Assembly (NCBI RefSeq): GCF_900188485.1
Contig: NZ_FZPH01000008.1
Coordinates: 1 to 64,000 of the forward strand
Length of the DNA stretch: 64,000 nucleotides
Direction: 5' to 3'
Source: Asanoa hainanensis
GTDB lineage: Bacteria; Actinomycetota; Actinomycetes; Mycobacteriales; Micromonosporaceae
The notes under the pieces are model-generated. The model saw nothing but the letters and a program-made list of their open reading frames with translations, did not search any database and was not told where the DNA came from. Made by a program: the position numbers and the translations under genes. Positions 16,116-25,183 of this stretch are shown here, in pieces. Every line of letters starts with the position of its first letter. The first letter of the stretch is position 1.

Positions 16116-16775
16116 CTATGTGGTGGGTTGGCGTCGGACCATCTCGGCGATCCAGATCGGGGCGTACGGGGACGTGCAGCCCGGTGAGGTCGGATAGTCC
16201 TCGAGCACCCGCAGGCGTTCCCCGATGTCGACAGCGCGGGCACGCAGCGCCGGGTGGTCGATGCCGATCTGGGCCAGGCAGTGGTTCATCGCCCACTGCA
16301 GCCGCTCCGGCGCGTCCTTCAGCTCCGCCTCGATGAGGGACAGCAGCCCGGCCAGGTCTAGGCCCGCCGGCTTCTTCGCTACCCGGTCGACCGTCAATGC
16401 CCACCCGGCGCTGGCGACGACCGGATCCGGATCGGCGAACCAGGTAACGCGCAGCTCTTCCGCGTGCGGGCTCTTCTTGACCACGTAGTTCACGAGCCAG
16501 TCGTGCACCTTGGGCGCCCGCGCCGACCGCAGCATGGCGTCCAGCTCCGCAAAAGAAAACGCCTTGGGGCGGCAGATCAGCAGCGAAAGCAGCCGGGCGG
16601 CGGTGTCGTCCGTCGCCCACAGCTCGACCGCCAGCTCCTGCGAGGTCTTGAGCCGCTTCGCCACCGCGCGCAGCTTGCCGAGGTTCACCCCGTGGTCGTC
16701 GCCGTGCTTCTCGTTGACCGCGCGCACCTTCGGGTCCTCGAGCGAGGCCAGCTCGGCCAGCACCGCCTGAATCAT
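16116..16775 (-). CDS. AlkD-like DNA alkylation repair protein
   Basis: 219-residue HEAT-like helical protein of the DNA-alkylation-repair (AlkC/AlkD) family. It begins LASLEDPKVRAVNEKHGDDHGVNLGKLRAVAKRLKTSQELAVELWATD, with family features such as WLVNYVVKKSP and FADPDPVVASAGWAL. Members excise bulky or positively charged alkylated bases without base flipping. Its start overlaps the stop of the upstream gene (16772-16775), so it is translated in an operon with the broken cytidine deaminase and the CPBP protease. Confidence 0.85.
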   Translation of the reverse strand: MIQAVLAELASLEDPKVRAVNEKHGDDHGVNLGKLRAVAKRLKTSQELAVELWATDDTAARLLSLLICRPKAFSFAELDAMLRSARAPKVHDWLVNYVVKKSPHAEELRVTWFADPDPVVASAGWALTVDRVAKKPAGLDLAGLLSLIEAELKDAPERLQWAMNHCLAQIGIDHPALRARAVDIGERLRVLEDYPTSPGCTSPYAPIWIAEMVRRQPTT

Positions 16776-17020
16776 CGGAACACCTCCGGGTCGAAGGGCT
16801 GCGTGCCCTCGTCCACGGTCCAGACCCCGCCGTACGGCATGAGGTCCGTGATGCGGACGCTTCTGAAGTGATACAGGTTGATGCCGCCGTACATGCCGCC
16901 GTCGGCACCCCGGACCGCCGCGCCCATCGTGTGCACTCCGCCGTCGCCGTCGGTGTTGCCGTCCACGATCTGGCGCGCGTACGCGATGAGCTCGTGGTCC
17001 GAAGCGGTCAGTTCACGCAT
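16772..17020 (-). pseudogene. cytidine-deaminase-like remnant lacking the zinc site
   Basis: The 82-residue frame matches the N-terminus of short actinobacterial cytidine deaminases (ELIAYARQIVDGNTDGDGGVHTMGAAVRGADGGMYGGINLYHF) and their C-terminus (VRITDLMPYGGVW). The middle of about 55-60 residues that should hold the catalytic (H/C)xE and PCxxC zinc ligands is absent, while the frame stays open. It can have no deaminase activity. It sits in an apparent operon, overlapping both neighbours, so it may still be translated. The start is ATG 17020 (or ATG 17032). It is either an in-frame deletion relic or a repurposed domain. Confidence 0.75.
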
Positions 17021-17759
17021 GGCCAGCACCATAGAGGGCCGCGAGAACGAAGGGCGTCAGCAGCAGCCAGTCGTGGGCGATATGGGCGCCGGTGGACACC
17101 CACAGGTTCTTTGTCCGAATGTACGACCAGGTCAGCACCAGCCGGGCCGCCCCGACCACGAGGACGCACATCGGCACGTTCCAGCCGTACGCCGGCAGGT
17201 GGACCAGGCCGAACCACACCGACGACGCGACCCACGCCAGTACGATCGCGCGCGTCCGCGCGCGCCGCGCGGTCAACCAGTGCAGCAGCGCGAGGAACGG
17301 CAGGACGGTCAGCAGTTCCTCGCCGAGCAACTGCAGCGCGGTACGCGGGTAGAACGTGGCCAGCCACAGCGGCGGAGCGTCGGCGATCTGGTCGAAGATC
17401 GGGTTGGGCGGAACCCACCCCACCAACGGGCCGGCGACGTAGCCCGCGACGATCGTGGCCAGGATGGACAGCACGCCGTACCCGACCATGGCCCGCACGT
17501 CGCGCCAGCGGACCCGGGCGAACAGGCCCGAAACCCGGCCACCGGTGGCGTACGCCAGGGCGGCCAGGGGAATGGCCACGAACAGCGCGGTGGGTACGAG
17601 CACGCTGAACGGCCCGTGGAAGTGGTAGCCCACCGCCAGGAACGCGGCCAGCGCGGCCACCACGGAGAGCACGACCACCAGCCAGCGGCGCCCGGTGACG
17701 GTGCCGAAAGGGAAATCGGGTCCGTCGGCCCGCTCGAGAGTCAGCGTCACCTCGCGCAC
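17013..17759 (-). CDS. CPBP-family intramembrane metalloprotease-like protein
   Basis: 248-residue membrane protein with about 7-8 helices. The CPBP (CAAX protease / bacteriocin-processing) motifs are present: LLGEELLTVLPF (motif 1, normally EExxxR; the Arg is not kept), WFGLVHLP (FxxxH) and GAHIAHDW. Relatives cleave membrane proteins or confer bacteriocin immunity; substrate unknown. ATG 17759. The stop overlaps the start of the deaminase remnant by 8 nt. Ten bases separate it from the upstream hypothetical gene, suggesting a five-gene minus-strand operon. Confidence 0.82.
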   Translation of the reverse strand: MREVTLTLERADGPDFPFGTVTGRRWLVVVLSVVAALAAFLAVGYHFHGPFSVLVPTALFVAIPLAALAYATGGRVSGLFARVRWRDVRAMVGYGVLSILATIVAGYVAGPLVGWVPPNPIFDQIADAPPLWLATFYPRTALQLLGEELLTVLPFLALLHWLTARRARTRAIVLAWVASSVWFGLVHLPAYGWNVPMCVLVVGAARLVLTWSYIRTKNLWVSTGAHIAHDWLLLTPFVLAALYGAGHA

Positions 17760-17768
17760 GGCGGGACC

Positions 17769-18083
17769 CTACAGCTTGACCGGTTCCCAGGTGTGGCCCG
17801 CGATCCAGGTCGGGTCCTGGCGGGCGTACGCCTGGAACGCCTCCACCACCTCGTCGACCGTCGTGACCTCGGTGCCCACGTGGGTCTCGTCGCCGCCCGC
17901 GCGGCGTTCCAGGGCGTACGAGTCGGCCTTGACCGCGACCTGGAGGAAGGTGTCGTCGCTGAACTCGAGGATCGCGAACCAGTCGTCGATCGTCAGCGCC
18001 CGCAGCGCGGCCGCGATCTGGGCCGGATCGGGGTCCGGGACCTGTGTGCCGTCCGCGGTGGTGAGGGTGAGGGAGGCAGTCAT
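17769..18083 (-). CDS. small hypothetical protein
   Basis: 104-residue acidic protein (MTASLTLTTADGTQVPDPDP..., ending TWIAGHTWEPVKL). It contains LTIDDWFAILEFSDDTFLQVAVKADSYALERRAGGDETHVGTEV and looks like a small alpha/beta immunity-type protein, but no family is recognised. It is probably the first gene of the operon leading into the CPBP gene 10 nt downstream. ATG 18083. Confidence 0.65.
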   Translation of the reverse strand: MTASLTLTTADGTQVPDPDPAQIAAALRALTIDDWFAILEFSDDTFLQVAVKADSYALERRAGGDETHVGTEVTTVDEVVEAFQAYARQDPTWIAGHTWEPVKL

Positions 18084-18096
18084 GCGTGGCAGTATG

Positions 18097-18125
18097 CCCG
18101 GGCCCGCAACACACCCGGGCCCGGG
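18097..18125 (-). terminator. hairpin between marR-type gene and downstream operon
   Basis: CCCGGGCCC and GGGCCCGGG are separated by 11 nt, placed just after the MarR-type gene's stop on the minus strand. Confidence 0.6.
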
Positions 18126-18135
18126 ACAGGGACCG

Positions 18136-18600
18136 TCACAGGCGGCGGCGCGCCTGACTGCGCAGGGCCAGCGCCTCGTTGAGCCGGGTGAGCAGCGTGG
18201 CCAGGTCGGACCGGTCGGTCTCCGTCCACGCGGCCAGCATCTCGTCGTAGATCTCCGCCCGGGCCGCCCGAACCACGGCCATCCGGCGCAGGCCCGACGG
18301 GGTGGCGGAGACCAGGGTGCCGCGGCCGTCGCTGGGGTCGGCCTCGCGGGCGATCAGGCCTTCCCGCTCCATGGCCCCGACCTGTCGGGTGACGGTCGAG
18401 CCGTCGAGGTTGAGGCGGGCGGCGAGCGCGGAGACGTTCTGGGGGCCGGCCTCGTCGAGGTGGCGCAGGATCACGTAGGCCGCGCGGTCGAGGGACCGGT
18501 GCGCCTCGACCGGGGTGGCCCGCCGGGTCGCCTCGGCGAAGCGCATCAGGAGCGCTACCTCGGTTTCGATCCGGCCGATGACGGAGTCCTCCGCGTTCAT
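18136..18600 (-). CDS. MarR-family transcriptional regulator
   Basis: 154-residue winged-helix protein. The DNA-binding core is NVSALAARLNLDGSTVTRQVGAMEREGLIAREADPSDGRGTLVSATPSG, with the wing ADPSDGRGT typical of MarR. Such dimers bind short palindromes and release them upon ligand binding, often phenolics or oxidants. A palindrome (CTGTA-N3-TACAG) sits 2 bp upstream of the ATG at 18600, consistent with autoregulation. It is separated from the genes downstream by a hairpin, and no obvious target transporter is adjacent. Confidence 0.93.
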   Translation of the reverse strand: MNAEDSVIGRIETEVALLMRFAEATRRATPVEAHRSLDRAAYVILRHLDEAGPQNVSALAARLNLDGSTVTRQVGAMEREGLIAREADPSDGRGTLVSATPSGLRRMAVVRAARAEIYDEMLAAWTETDRSDLATLLTRLNEALALRSQARRRL

Positions 18601-18602
18601 GA

Positions 18603-18615
18603 CTGTATGTTACAG
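18603..18615. promoter_or_regulatory. palindromic operator candidate for the MarR-type regulator
   Basis: CTGTA-TGT-TACAG is a perfect 5-3-5 palindrome immediately upstream of the regulator start and in the divergent interval to the gene at 18771. Confidence 0.45.
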
Positions 18616-18770
18616 ACGGAAAACAGCGTGAATTCTCGGCCCTTCACTCGGTAGGGACACGCCGGGGGCGATTCAGTCCCTTCTCGCCGCAGCCGGTCTA
18701 CAGTGGATGGGACCCCCTCTTTTTGTGTGAAACGGTGGCGCTATGCCGTTTTGCGGTGCACAGTGGTCCC

Positions 18771-18974
18771 ATGAGCGACAGCGGACGTGGGACGGAGTAC
18801 TACTGGTGCACCCGTCACCACAGGGTCGAGACGCAGGCTGACGTTTGCCCTGCGATGTACGTGCTCGGTCCCTACAGGTCCAAGTCCGACGCCGAGAACG
18901 CGCTGCAATCCGTGCAGGAGCGCAACGACGCGTGGGACGAAGAGGACCGCCGCTGGGCAGGGGAGGAGAGGTAA
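18771..18974 (+). CDS. small conserved actinobacterial protein
   Basis: 67-residue protein MSDSGRGTEYYWCTRHHRVETQADVCPAM..., with a Cys-x2-His-His pair and a second Cys (VCPAM) that could bind zinc. It is followed by YVLGPYRSKSDAENALQSVQERNDAWDEEDRRW, which resembles a SPOR-like or helical tail. I recall near-identical short proteins upstream of RNB or histone-like genes in related actinobacteria. Function unknown. ATG 18771. Confidence 0.75.
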   Translation: MSDSGRGTEYYWCTRHHRVETQADVCPAMYVLGPYRSKSDAENALQSVQERNDAWDEEDRRWAGEER

Positions 18975-19062
18975 GCGCCGCGGCACTCGTACACGGCGAG
19001 CAACTCCGCGGTCTCCGCGACGGAGCCGGACCCGACGCACGTCTCGCAAGGAGGAACCCACC

Positions 19063-19821
19063 ATGGCCGAAGCGTTGAAGGCCAAGACACCGAGGGCCGC
19101 GAAACGCGCGGCTCCGAAGAAACCCGCGGCCAAGCGTACGAGCGCGGCGACCCGCGCCTCGGGCACCGCACGGAAGACCGTCTCGGCGCAGACGCCCGCG
19201 CGTAAAACGGTCACCAGCAAGGCCACCGCGAAGAAGGCGCCCGCGAAACGGGCGACGGCCAAGCGGACCACGGCCAAGAAGACCACCGCGCGCAAGGCGA
19301 CCACGACCCGCACGCCCGCCAAGCGCACCGCTGCCAAGCGGACCGTGGCGAAGCGGACCACCGCGGCCAAGCGCACCACCGCTGCCAAGCGGACCACGGC
19401 GGTCAAGCGGACCACCGCCAAGAAGACCACCGCGCGCAAGGCCACCACGGCGCGCAAGACCGCCGCCAAGAAGACCACGACGCGCCCCACGGCGCGTAAG
19501 GCGGCCACGAAGGCACCCGCGAAGCGGGCCACTGCCAAGAAGACCGCGGCGAAGAAGACCACGGCCCGCAAGACCACGGCCAAGAAGACCACCGCCGCGC
19601 GCAAGACGGCCACCAAGCGGGCCACCACCGCCAAGACGGCCGCGAAGCGCGCGCCGGCGAAGCGGGCCACCGCCAAGAAGGCACCCGCCAAGCGGACGGC
19701 GGCCAAGAAGACCACCACCGCCCGCAAGACGGCAACCAAGCGGACCACCACCGCGCGCAAGAGCACGGTGCGCAAGGCGGCCAGCCCGCGTAAGGCGACC
19801 GCCCGCAAGTCCGCCCGATAA
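19063..19821 (+). CDS. Lys/Ala/Thr-rich histone-H1-like repeat protein
   Basis: 252-residue strongly basic protein made almost entirely of K-[RK]-T/A-T/A-A units such as AKRTTAKKTTARKATTA and AAKRTTAAKRTTA. It resembles the C-terminal tail of actinobacterial HU (HupS) or AlgP-like proteins, without a folded HU domain. It should bind DNA non-specifically and help nucleoid compaction. ATG 19063 with the strong site AAGGAGG 8 nt upstream suggests high expression. The coding DNA is itself highly repetitive and may vary in length between strains. An RNB ribonuclease gene follows 53 bp later. Confidence 0.85.
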   Translation: MAEALKAKTPRAAKRAAPKKPAAKRTSAATRASGTARKTVSAQTPARKTVTSKATAKKAPAKRATAKRTTAKKTTARKATTTRTPAKRTAAKRTVAKRTTAAKRTTAAKRTTAVKRTTAKKTTARKATTARKTAAKKTTTRPTARKAATKAPAKRATAKKTAAKKTTARKTTAKKTTAARKTATKRATTAKTAAKRAPAKRATAKKAPAKRTAAKKTTTARKTATKRTTTARKSTVRKAASPRKATARKSAR

Positions 19822-19874
19822 CGGCACGGAGCACGACCCGAGCGGGGCGCTCGGCACGCTGGTATGAAGTACGC

Positions 19875-21317
19875 GTGGTGACCAGACGTGTCCGAGCGCC
19901 CCAGTTCGACTTCGCCGCGCTGCGTCGCGAGCTGGACCTGCCCGACAGGTTCCCGCCCGCGGCGCAGCGCGAGGCGGAGGAAGCCGCGAGCGCGCCGCTG
20001 CCGGACCGGCCGGACCGCACCGACATCCCGTTCGTCACGATCGACCCGATCGGGTCCCGCGACCTCGACCAGGCCATGTGCCTGACCCGCCGCCCGGGCG
20101 GCTATCGCGTGCACTACGCGATCGCCGACGTGGCGGCGTTCGTGCGTCCGGGCGGCGCGCTGGAGGAGGAGACCTGGCGCCGCGGCCAGACCGTCTACCT
20201 GCCCGACGGCAACGTCCCGCTGCACCCGGTGGCGCTCAGCGAGGGCGCGGCCAGCCTCCTGCCGGAGCGCACCCGCGCGGCCGTGCTGTGGACGATCGAC
20301 CTCGACGAGCACGGCGACACCACCGCCGTCGCGCTTGAGCGGGCCCTGGTGCGCAGCCGGGCGCAGCTCGACTACGCGACCGTGCAGGGCCAGTTCGCGG
20401 CCGGCACGGCGGCCGACCCGATCGCGCTGCTGCCGGAGATCGGCACCCGGCTGGTCGAGCGGGGCCTCGAGCGCGGGGCGATCAACCTGCCGCTGCCCGA
20501 ACAGGAGATCGAACGCGACGGCGCCGGCTACCGGCTCGTGCTCCGGCCGCCGCTGCCCGCCGAGGAGCACAACGCGCAGATCTCGCTGCTGACCGGCGTG
20601 GCCGCCGCCGGCATCATGCTGGCGGGCGGGGTCGGCCTGCTGCGGACCATGCCGCCGCCGGACCCGGCCGCGGTCGAGCGGCTGCGGGCCGCCGCGCAGG
20701 CGCTGGGCGTCGAATGGCCGGACGGCGCGCCCGTCGGCCGGGTGATCGCCGCCGTCGACGCCGCCGACCCGCGCGGCGCCGCCTTCCTCGACCAGGCGGC
20801 CGAGCTCATGCGCGGCGCGGGCTACACGGCCTTCGACGGCACCCCGCCGGAGCAGTCCACGCATGGTGGCGTGGCGGCCTCCTACGCCCACGTGACGGCC
20901 CCGTTGCGCCGGCTGGCCGACAGGTATGCCACCGAGGCCTGCCTGGCCCTCACCGGCGGTCTGGCGGTGCCCGAGTGGGCGCGCGAGGCGCTGCCGAGGC
21001 TGCCCAAGGTGATGAGCGGCACCGACCGGGTCACCAGCGCGGCGGCCCGGGGCGCGGTCGACCTGACCGAGGCGGTGCTGCTCCAGCACCGGATCGGCGA
21101 GACGTTCGAGGCCGCCGTGGTCGACGTCGACGGGCCGCGCCGCACCGCCCCGGCCCCGGCCAACCCCGACGGCCGCCAGCCCGGCGGCACGGTCGCCCTC
21201 GACGAGCCGCCGGTCCGCGCGCGGTGCACGGGCGAACTGCCGCTCGGCGAGCGCGTCCGGGTGACCCTGGTCACCGCGGACCCGGTCAAACGGACGGTGC
21301 TGTTCACCCGGAAGTAA
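19875..21317 (+). CDS. RNB-domain exoribonuclease (RNase II/R family)
   Basis: 480-residue cytosolic 3'-5' exoribonuclease of the RNase II superfamily. The active-site signature is FVTIDPIGSRDLDQAM, with Asp residues for two magnesium ions, and YAIADVAAFVRPGGALEEE follows. HGGVAASYAHVTAPLRRLADRYA is the typical late RNB motif. N-terminal cold-shock domains are absent and the C-terminal S1-like region is short, so it is a compact member. Tandem GTG codons at 19875/19878 serve as start. Confidence 0.92.
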   Translation: MVTRRVRAPQFDFAALRRELDLPDRFPPAAQREAEEAASAPLPDRPDRTDIPFVTIDPIGSRDLDQAMCLTRRPGGYRVHYAIADVAAFVRPGGALEEETWRRGQTVYLPDGNVPLHPVALSEGAASLLPERTRAAVLWTIDLDEHGDTTAVALERALVRSRAQLDYATVQGQFAAGTAADPIALLPEIGTRLVERGLERGAINLPLPEQEIERDGAGYRLVLRPPLPAEEHNAQISLLTGVAAAGIMLAGGVGLLRTMPPPDPAAVERLRAAAQALGVEWPDGAPVGRVIAAVDAADPRGAAFLDQAAELMRGAGYTAFDGTPPEQSTHGGVAASYAHVTAPLRRLADRYATEACLALTGGLAVPEWAREALPRLPKVMSGTDRVTSAAARGAVDLTEAVLLQHRIGETFEAAVVDVDGPRRTAPAPANPDGRQPGGTVALDEPPVRARCTGELPLGERVRVTLVTADPVKRTVLFTRK

Positions 21318-21337
21318 GGGTTTGCGACGATGCCCGC

Positions 21338-22030
21338 ATGGCCTACGACCCCAGCGCGCTCCCTGACGTCTCCGGCTTGACCGTCGCCATCATCGGCGGC
21401 ACGGGCGACCAGGGCCGCGGCCTGGCGTACCGGCTCGCCCAGGCGGGCCAGCGGGTGCTGATCGGCTCCCGCCAGGCCGCCCGGGCGACCGCCTCGGCGG
21501 CCGAGATCTCCGCGCTGCCGGGCGTCACCCGGCCGGTCGAGGGCGGCGCCAACGAGGACGTGGCCGCGGCGGCCGACCTGACGATCATCGCGGTGCCGTG
21601 GGCCGGCCACCGGGACACGGTCACCGCGCTGCGCCACGCGCTGGCCGGCAAGCTGGTCGTCGACTGCGTCAACCCGCTCGGCTTCGACAACCATGGGCCG
21701 TACCCCTTGCACGTCGAGGAGGGCAGCGCCGCGCAGCAGGCGGCGGCGCTGTTGCCCGAGTCGACCGTGGCCGCGGCCTTCAACCACGTGAGCGCGCCGC
21801 TGCTGGCCGACCCCGCCGTCGAGTCGATGGACCTCGACGTGCTGATCTGCGCCGAGGACCGGCACCTGGCCGGCGTGGTGGCGGGGCTTTGCGCCCGGAT
21901 CCCGGGCATGCGCGGCATCTACGCGGGTCGGCTCCGCAACGCGCACCAGGTCGAGGCGCTGACCGCCAACCTGATCGCGATCAACCGCCGCTACAAGGCG
22001 CACGCCGGGTTCCGGGTGACGGACGTCTGA
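21338..22030 (+). CDS. NADPH-dependent F420 reductase-like oxidoreductase
   Basis: 230-residue Rossmann protein of the NADP/F420 oxidoreductase family (Fno/NpdG). It opens VSGLTVAIIGGTGDQGRGLAYRLAQAGQRVLIGSR, the dinucleotide-binding GGTGDQG loop followed by SR for the NADPH 2'-phosphate. AAFNHVSAPLLADP is the F420-side motif. It transfers hydride between NADPH and deazaflavin F420. ATG 21338. The stop overlaps the next gene's CTG. Confidence 0.88.
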   Translation: MAYDPSALPDVSGLTVAIIGGTGDQGRGLAYRLAQAGQRVLIGSRQAARATASAAEISALPGVTRPVEGGANEDVAAAADLTIIAVPWAGHRDTVTALRHALAGKLVVDCVNPLGFDNHGPYPLHVEEGSAAQQAAALLPESTVAAAFNHVSAPLLADPAVESMDLDVLICAEDRHLAGVVAGLCARIPGMRGIYAGRLRNAHQVEALTANLIAINRRYKAHAGFRVTDV

Positions 22031-22770
22031 ACGACGATCTCGGCACGCCCGTCCCGCTGGCCGGACCGCCTCGGCGGGTCGTCTCGCTCGTGCCGTCGCT
22101 GACGGAGGCGGTCGCCCGCACGGTCCCGGAGGTGCTGGTCGGCGCCACCGACTGGTGTGTCGAGCCCGCCGGCCTGGACGTGCTCCGGGTGGGCGGCACG
22201 AAGTACCCCGACCTCGACCGGGTCCGGGCCGCCACGCCCGACCTCGTGCTGGCCAACGCCGAGGAGAACCGCCGCGAGGACGTCGAGGCGCTGCGGGCGT
22301 CCGGGATCCCGGTCTGGGTGACCTATCCACGGACGCTCGACGCCGCGCTCACCAGCCTGGAACGGCTGCTGGCCGCGCTGGGAGCGGCGCCGCCGGCCTG
22401 GTTGCTCTCCGCGCGAGAGGCCTGGTCACCACCGTTCACGGGGGTACGCCGGAGCGCGCTGATCCCGGTCTGGCGGCGACCGTGGGTCGTGCTGGGCTCG
22501 GACACCTTCGCCGGCGACCTGCTCGCGCGGCTCGGCGTCGACAACGTCTATGCCACGGCCCCGGAGCGCTATCCGCGCCCACCGCTGGCGGAGTTGCGAG
22601 CGGCGGGCGCGGACCTGCTGGTGCTGCCGGACGAGCCGTACAGGTTCACGGCGGACGACGGCCCGTCCGCCTTCCCCGAGCTGCCGTACGCGCTGGTCAG
22701 CGGCCGGTTTCTCACGTGGTACGGCCCGTCCCTGGCCGTGGCGCGGGCGGAGCTAGAAGCTGTGCTCTGA
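22027..22770 (+). CDS. helical-backbone metal receptor-like protein (BtuF/TroA fold)
   Basis: 247-residue protein with the periplasmic-binding fold of cobalamin/siderophore receptors: [36 protein letters not shown], then [39 protein letters not shown]. Unlike true ABC receptors it has no signal or lipobox, so it is probably cytoplasmic; such proteins are found in actinobacteria without assigned function. The CTG at 22027 overlaps the upstream TGA; the true start may be a little downstream. Its 3' end overlaps panB by 18 bp on the other strand. Confidence 0.75.
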   Translation: MNDDLGTPVPLAGPPRRVVSLVPSLTEAVARTVPEVLVGATDWCVEPAGLDVLRVGGTKYPDLDRVRAATPDLVLANAEENRREDVEALRASGIPVWVTYPRTLDAALTSLERLLAALGAAPPAWLLSAREAWSPPFTGVRRSALIPVWRRPWVVLGSDTFAGDLLARLGVDNVYATAPERYPRPPLAELRAAGADLLVLPDEPYRFTADDGPSAFPELPYALVSGRFLTWYGPSLAVARAELEAVL

Positions 22771-23583
22771 GCTGGGGAACTGCCCGCCGCGTACCTCGTC
22801 GCCGAACGCGGTGGCGGCGTCCCGGAGGGCGCCGTGCAGGTCGGCGTAGCGCTTGACGAACCGCGGGAGCTTGCCGGTGCGCAGCCCGGCCATGTCCTGC
22901 CAGACCAGCACCTGGGCGTCGGTCTCGGGCCCGGCGCCGATGCCGACGGTGGGCACCGCGATCTCGTTGGTGATCCGCTTGGCGACGTGGGCAGGCACCA
23001 TCTCCAGCACCACCGCGAACGCGCCGGCGTCGGCCACCGCGTGCGCGTCGGCGATCACCTCGTCGGCGGCGTCGCCGCGCCCCTGCACCCGGTAGCCGCC
23101 GAGCGTGTGCTCACTCTGCGGTGTGAACCCGATGTGCGCCATGACCGGGATGCCGGCCGCGGTGATCGCCTCGATCTGCGGCGCGGTCCGCCGCCCACCC
23201 TCGAGCTTGACGGCGTGGCAGCCGCCCTCCTTCATGAACCGCACGGCGGTGCGCAGGGCCTGGGTCGGCCCCTCCTCGTACGAGCCGAACGGCAGGTCAC
23301 CGACGACCAGCGAGCGCTTGGTGGCGCGCACCACGGCCTTGACCAGCGGCAGCAGCTCGTCGGCGGTGACGGCGAGGGTGGTCTCGTACCCGAACACGTT
23401 GTTGGCGGCCGAGTCCCCGACGAGCAGCACGGGAATCCCGGCCTCGTCGAAGATCGCGGCGGTGTACTGGTCGTACGCGGTCAACATGGGCCACCGCTCA
23501 CCGCGCTCCTTGGCGGCGACCAACTCCCGAGTACGAACGCGGCGGTTGGGGGGCCCGCCGTAGAGGGACGGTTGCTCACTCAT
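22753..23583 (-). CDS. panB: 3-methyl-2-oxobutanoate hydroxymethyltransferase
   Basis: 276-residue ketopantoate hydroxymethyltransferase, the first step of pantothenate/CoA synthesis (5,10-methylene-THF + 2-oxoisovalerate to ketopantoate). The TIM barrel shows [34 protein letters not shown], the metal-binding Asp in [37 protein letters not shown] and the catalytic Glu in VLEMVPA. The length matches the family. ATG 23583. It belongs to the actinobacterial panB ... glnA2 neighbourhood. Confidence 0.96.
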   Translation of the reverse strand: MSEQPSLYGGPPNRRVRTRELVAAKERGERWPMLTAYDQYTAAIFDEAGIPVLLVGDSAANNVFGYETTLAVTADELLPLVKAVVRATKRSLVVGDLPFGSYEEGPTQALRTAVRFMKEGGCHAVKLEGGRRTAPQIEAITAAGIPVMAHIGFTPQSEHTLGGYRVQGRGDAADEVIADAHAVADAGAFAVVLEMVPAHVAKRITNEIAVPTVGIGAGPETDAQVLVWQDMAGLRTGKLPRFVKRYADLHGALRDAATAFGDEVRGGQFPSSEHSF

Positions 23584-23703
23584 CGCAGCTCTCCTCTCGC
23601 CTCAAGGCCGCTCCGGTGCGGTCCCTGGGCACCCTCCGATGGTCCCACCGCAGACCCCGGCGGGAGAGACGAGCGTGGAATCTTTCACACGCCGGGCGGC
23701 CCG

Positions 23704-25044
23704 CTATGCGCCGACGCGGGCGGCGAACTCGCGGATCCCCGGTAGCGCGCCCCGCGTGTCGCCGGACAGCAGGTCGCCGACCAACTGTTGCGCCCAGGGG
23801 CGGAACCGGACCTCCTGGGGCGTGTCGCGTTCCGCGATCTGGAGGGCCTGGAACGCGGCCGAGGGTCGACCCCGCCCGAAGCAGGCCAGGGCCGTGTCCT
23901 CCCAGTAGCGGGCGCGTCGCTCGGGGATCTTGATTCGGGTGGGGTCGACCCGCTTCGCGAAGTCGACCGCGCTGCCGAAGTCGCCCAGCACGCGGGCCAC
24001 GCTGACCCGGTAGACCGCCAAGTCCAGGGCCAACGCCTGGGGCCCGCCGGTCCGCTCGGTTGCCTCGTCCGCCTCACGCAGCAACGCCCATGCCGCGTCG
24101 CGTTTGTCGTGGAGCGCGGCCGTATACGCGGCAGCTGACAGCAGGCGCACATACATGGCGGACTCGCGCTGGTCGCTGAGCCCGGTGTCGCGCTCGAGGC
24201 GTTCCGCGGCCGTGAGGACGAACTGCTGCGCGCCGTCCCGGTGCGGGGTTCGCCGCATCACCGTCGCCGTCAGGCGGCTCGCCTCCGCAAGGGTCACCGG
24301 ATCACCGGAGGCCTGCGCGGCCTGCAGGCCGCGGTCGGCGGACGACCAGGCCAACACGTCGTCGTGCAGTTTGAGCAGCAGCGCGGTGGCGATGCCGTAC
24401 GCCTGCGCGAGCTGCGTCGAGGCCAGCGCCGTGTTGTCGGAACCGGCCCGGTCGCGGTTCGTCCTCGCCTGGGCGATCAAACGCGGCAACCGGGCGGAGA
24501 GCTGCTGGAATCGACATGCGACGAAGTCCGAGCGAGCTGCCGTCAGCGCGGCACGCAGTTCGGCGGGACCAACCGTGGCGCCGTCCAGTGGGGTACCGAG
24601 AAGCAGGTCGTCCGGCCGCAGGACCTGTGGACGGAGCGACGCCGCAGCGCCGTCGGACAAGCCGAATCCGGCAACGCCGACGACTCCACCCAGGAGATCT
24701 CGTCGTCGCACTGCTCCCTCTCCGTCCGCTTGCGCGGTTCTTCCGCGCACCCTATCGATCGGGACGGGTAGCGCAACAGATTCGGCCCGCGTGGCGAGCC
24801 CGAAATGCTCCGGAGGGATGTCGAACACGCCGCACAGCCGACGGAGCAGAGCGACGTCCAACAACGGCTGTCGGCCACGCTCGATCCGGCTGAGGGTGGC
24901 CGCGGAGTATCCGCACCGCCTACCGGCCTCCGCGAGCGTCCAGCTTTTCGCCGTGCGCGCGACACGCAAAAGCGTCCCGAAGTCGCTGGCGGCGATGGCC
25001 CGGCGCGCCTCGGGAAGATCCAGCCAGTTCTTTTCCGTGGTCAT
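23704..25044 (-). CDS. XRE-type DNA-binding regulator with TPR-like C-terminus
   Basis: 446-residue protein. Residues about 22-80 form a Cro/C1-type helix-turn-helix (DFGTLLRVARTAKSWTLAEAGRRCGYSAATLSRIERGRQPL). The remaining roughly 300 residues are helical TPR-like units (LTAAERLERDTGLSDQRESAMYVRL..., READEATERTGGPQAL). A hydrophobic RRDLLGGVVGVAGFGL follows the HTH. This architecture is common in streptomycetes and related genera, where members regulate development or antibiotic genes or act as orphan signal sensors. Target unknown. Monocistronic. Confidence 0.85.
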   Translation of the reverse strand: MTTEKNWLDLPEARRAIAASDFGTLLRVARTAKSWTLAEAGRRCGYSAATLSRIERGRQPLLDVALLRRLCGVFDIPPEHFGLATRAESVALPVPIDRVRGRTAQADGEGAVRRRDLLGGVVGVAGFGLSDGAAASLRPQVLRPDDLLLGTPLDGATVGPAELRAALTAARSDFVACRFQQLSARLPRLIAQARTNRDRAGSDNTALASTQLAQAYGIATALLLKLHDDVLAWSSADRGLQAAQASGDPVTLAEASRLTATVMRRTPHRDGAQQFVLTAAERLERDTGLSDQRESAMYVRLLSAAAYTAALHDKRDAAWALLREADEATERTGGPQALALDLAVYRVSVARVLGDFGSAVDFAKRVDPTRIKIPERRARYWEDTALACFGRGRPSAAFQALQIAERDTPQEVRFRPWAQQLVGDLLSGDTRGALPGIREFAARVGA

Positions 25045-25183
25045 CGGCGTTCCCGGGACAGCTGCGGGAGGACAGGCTCACTGTCGGCGATGAATTGCGA
25101 GTCACGCAAACTTCTTTCATCTGTGTGCCATGCCGTGGATTTCGGCTGGTCGCCCTGCTTCCCTGACCACAGAGGAGGCGGAC

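Noticed and set aside
19100-19821. Repetitive DNA as a possible array or satellite
   Set aside because: It is the coding sequence of a Lys/Ala/Thr-rich protein with good start and bias.
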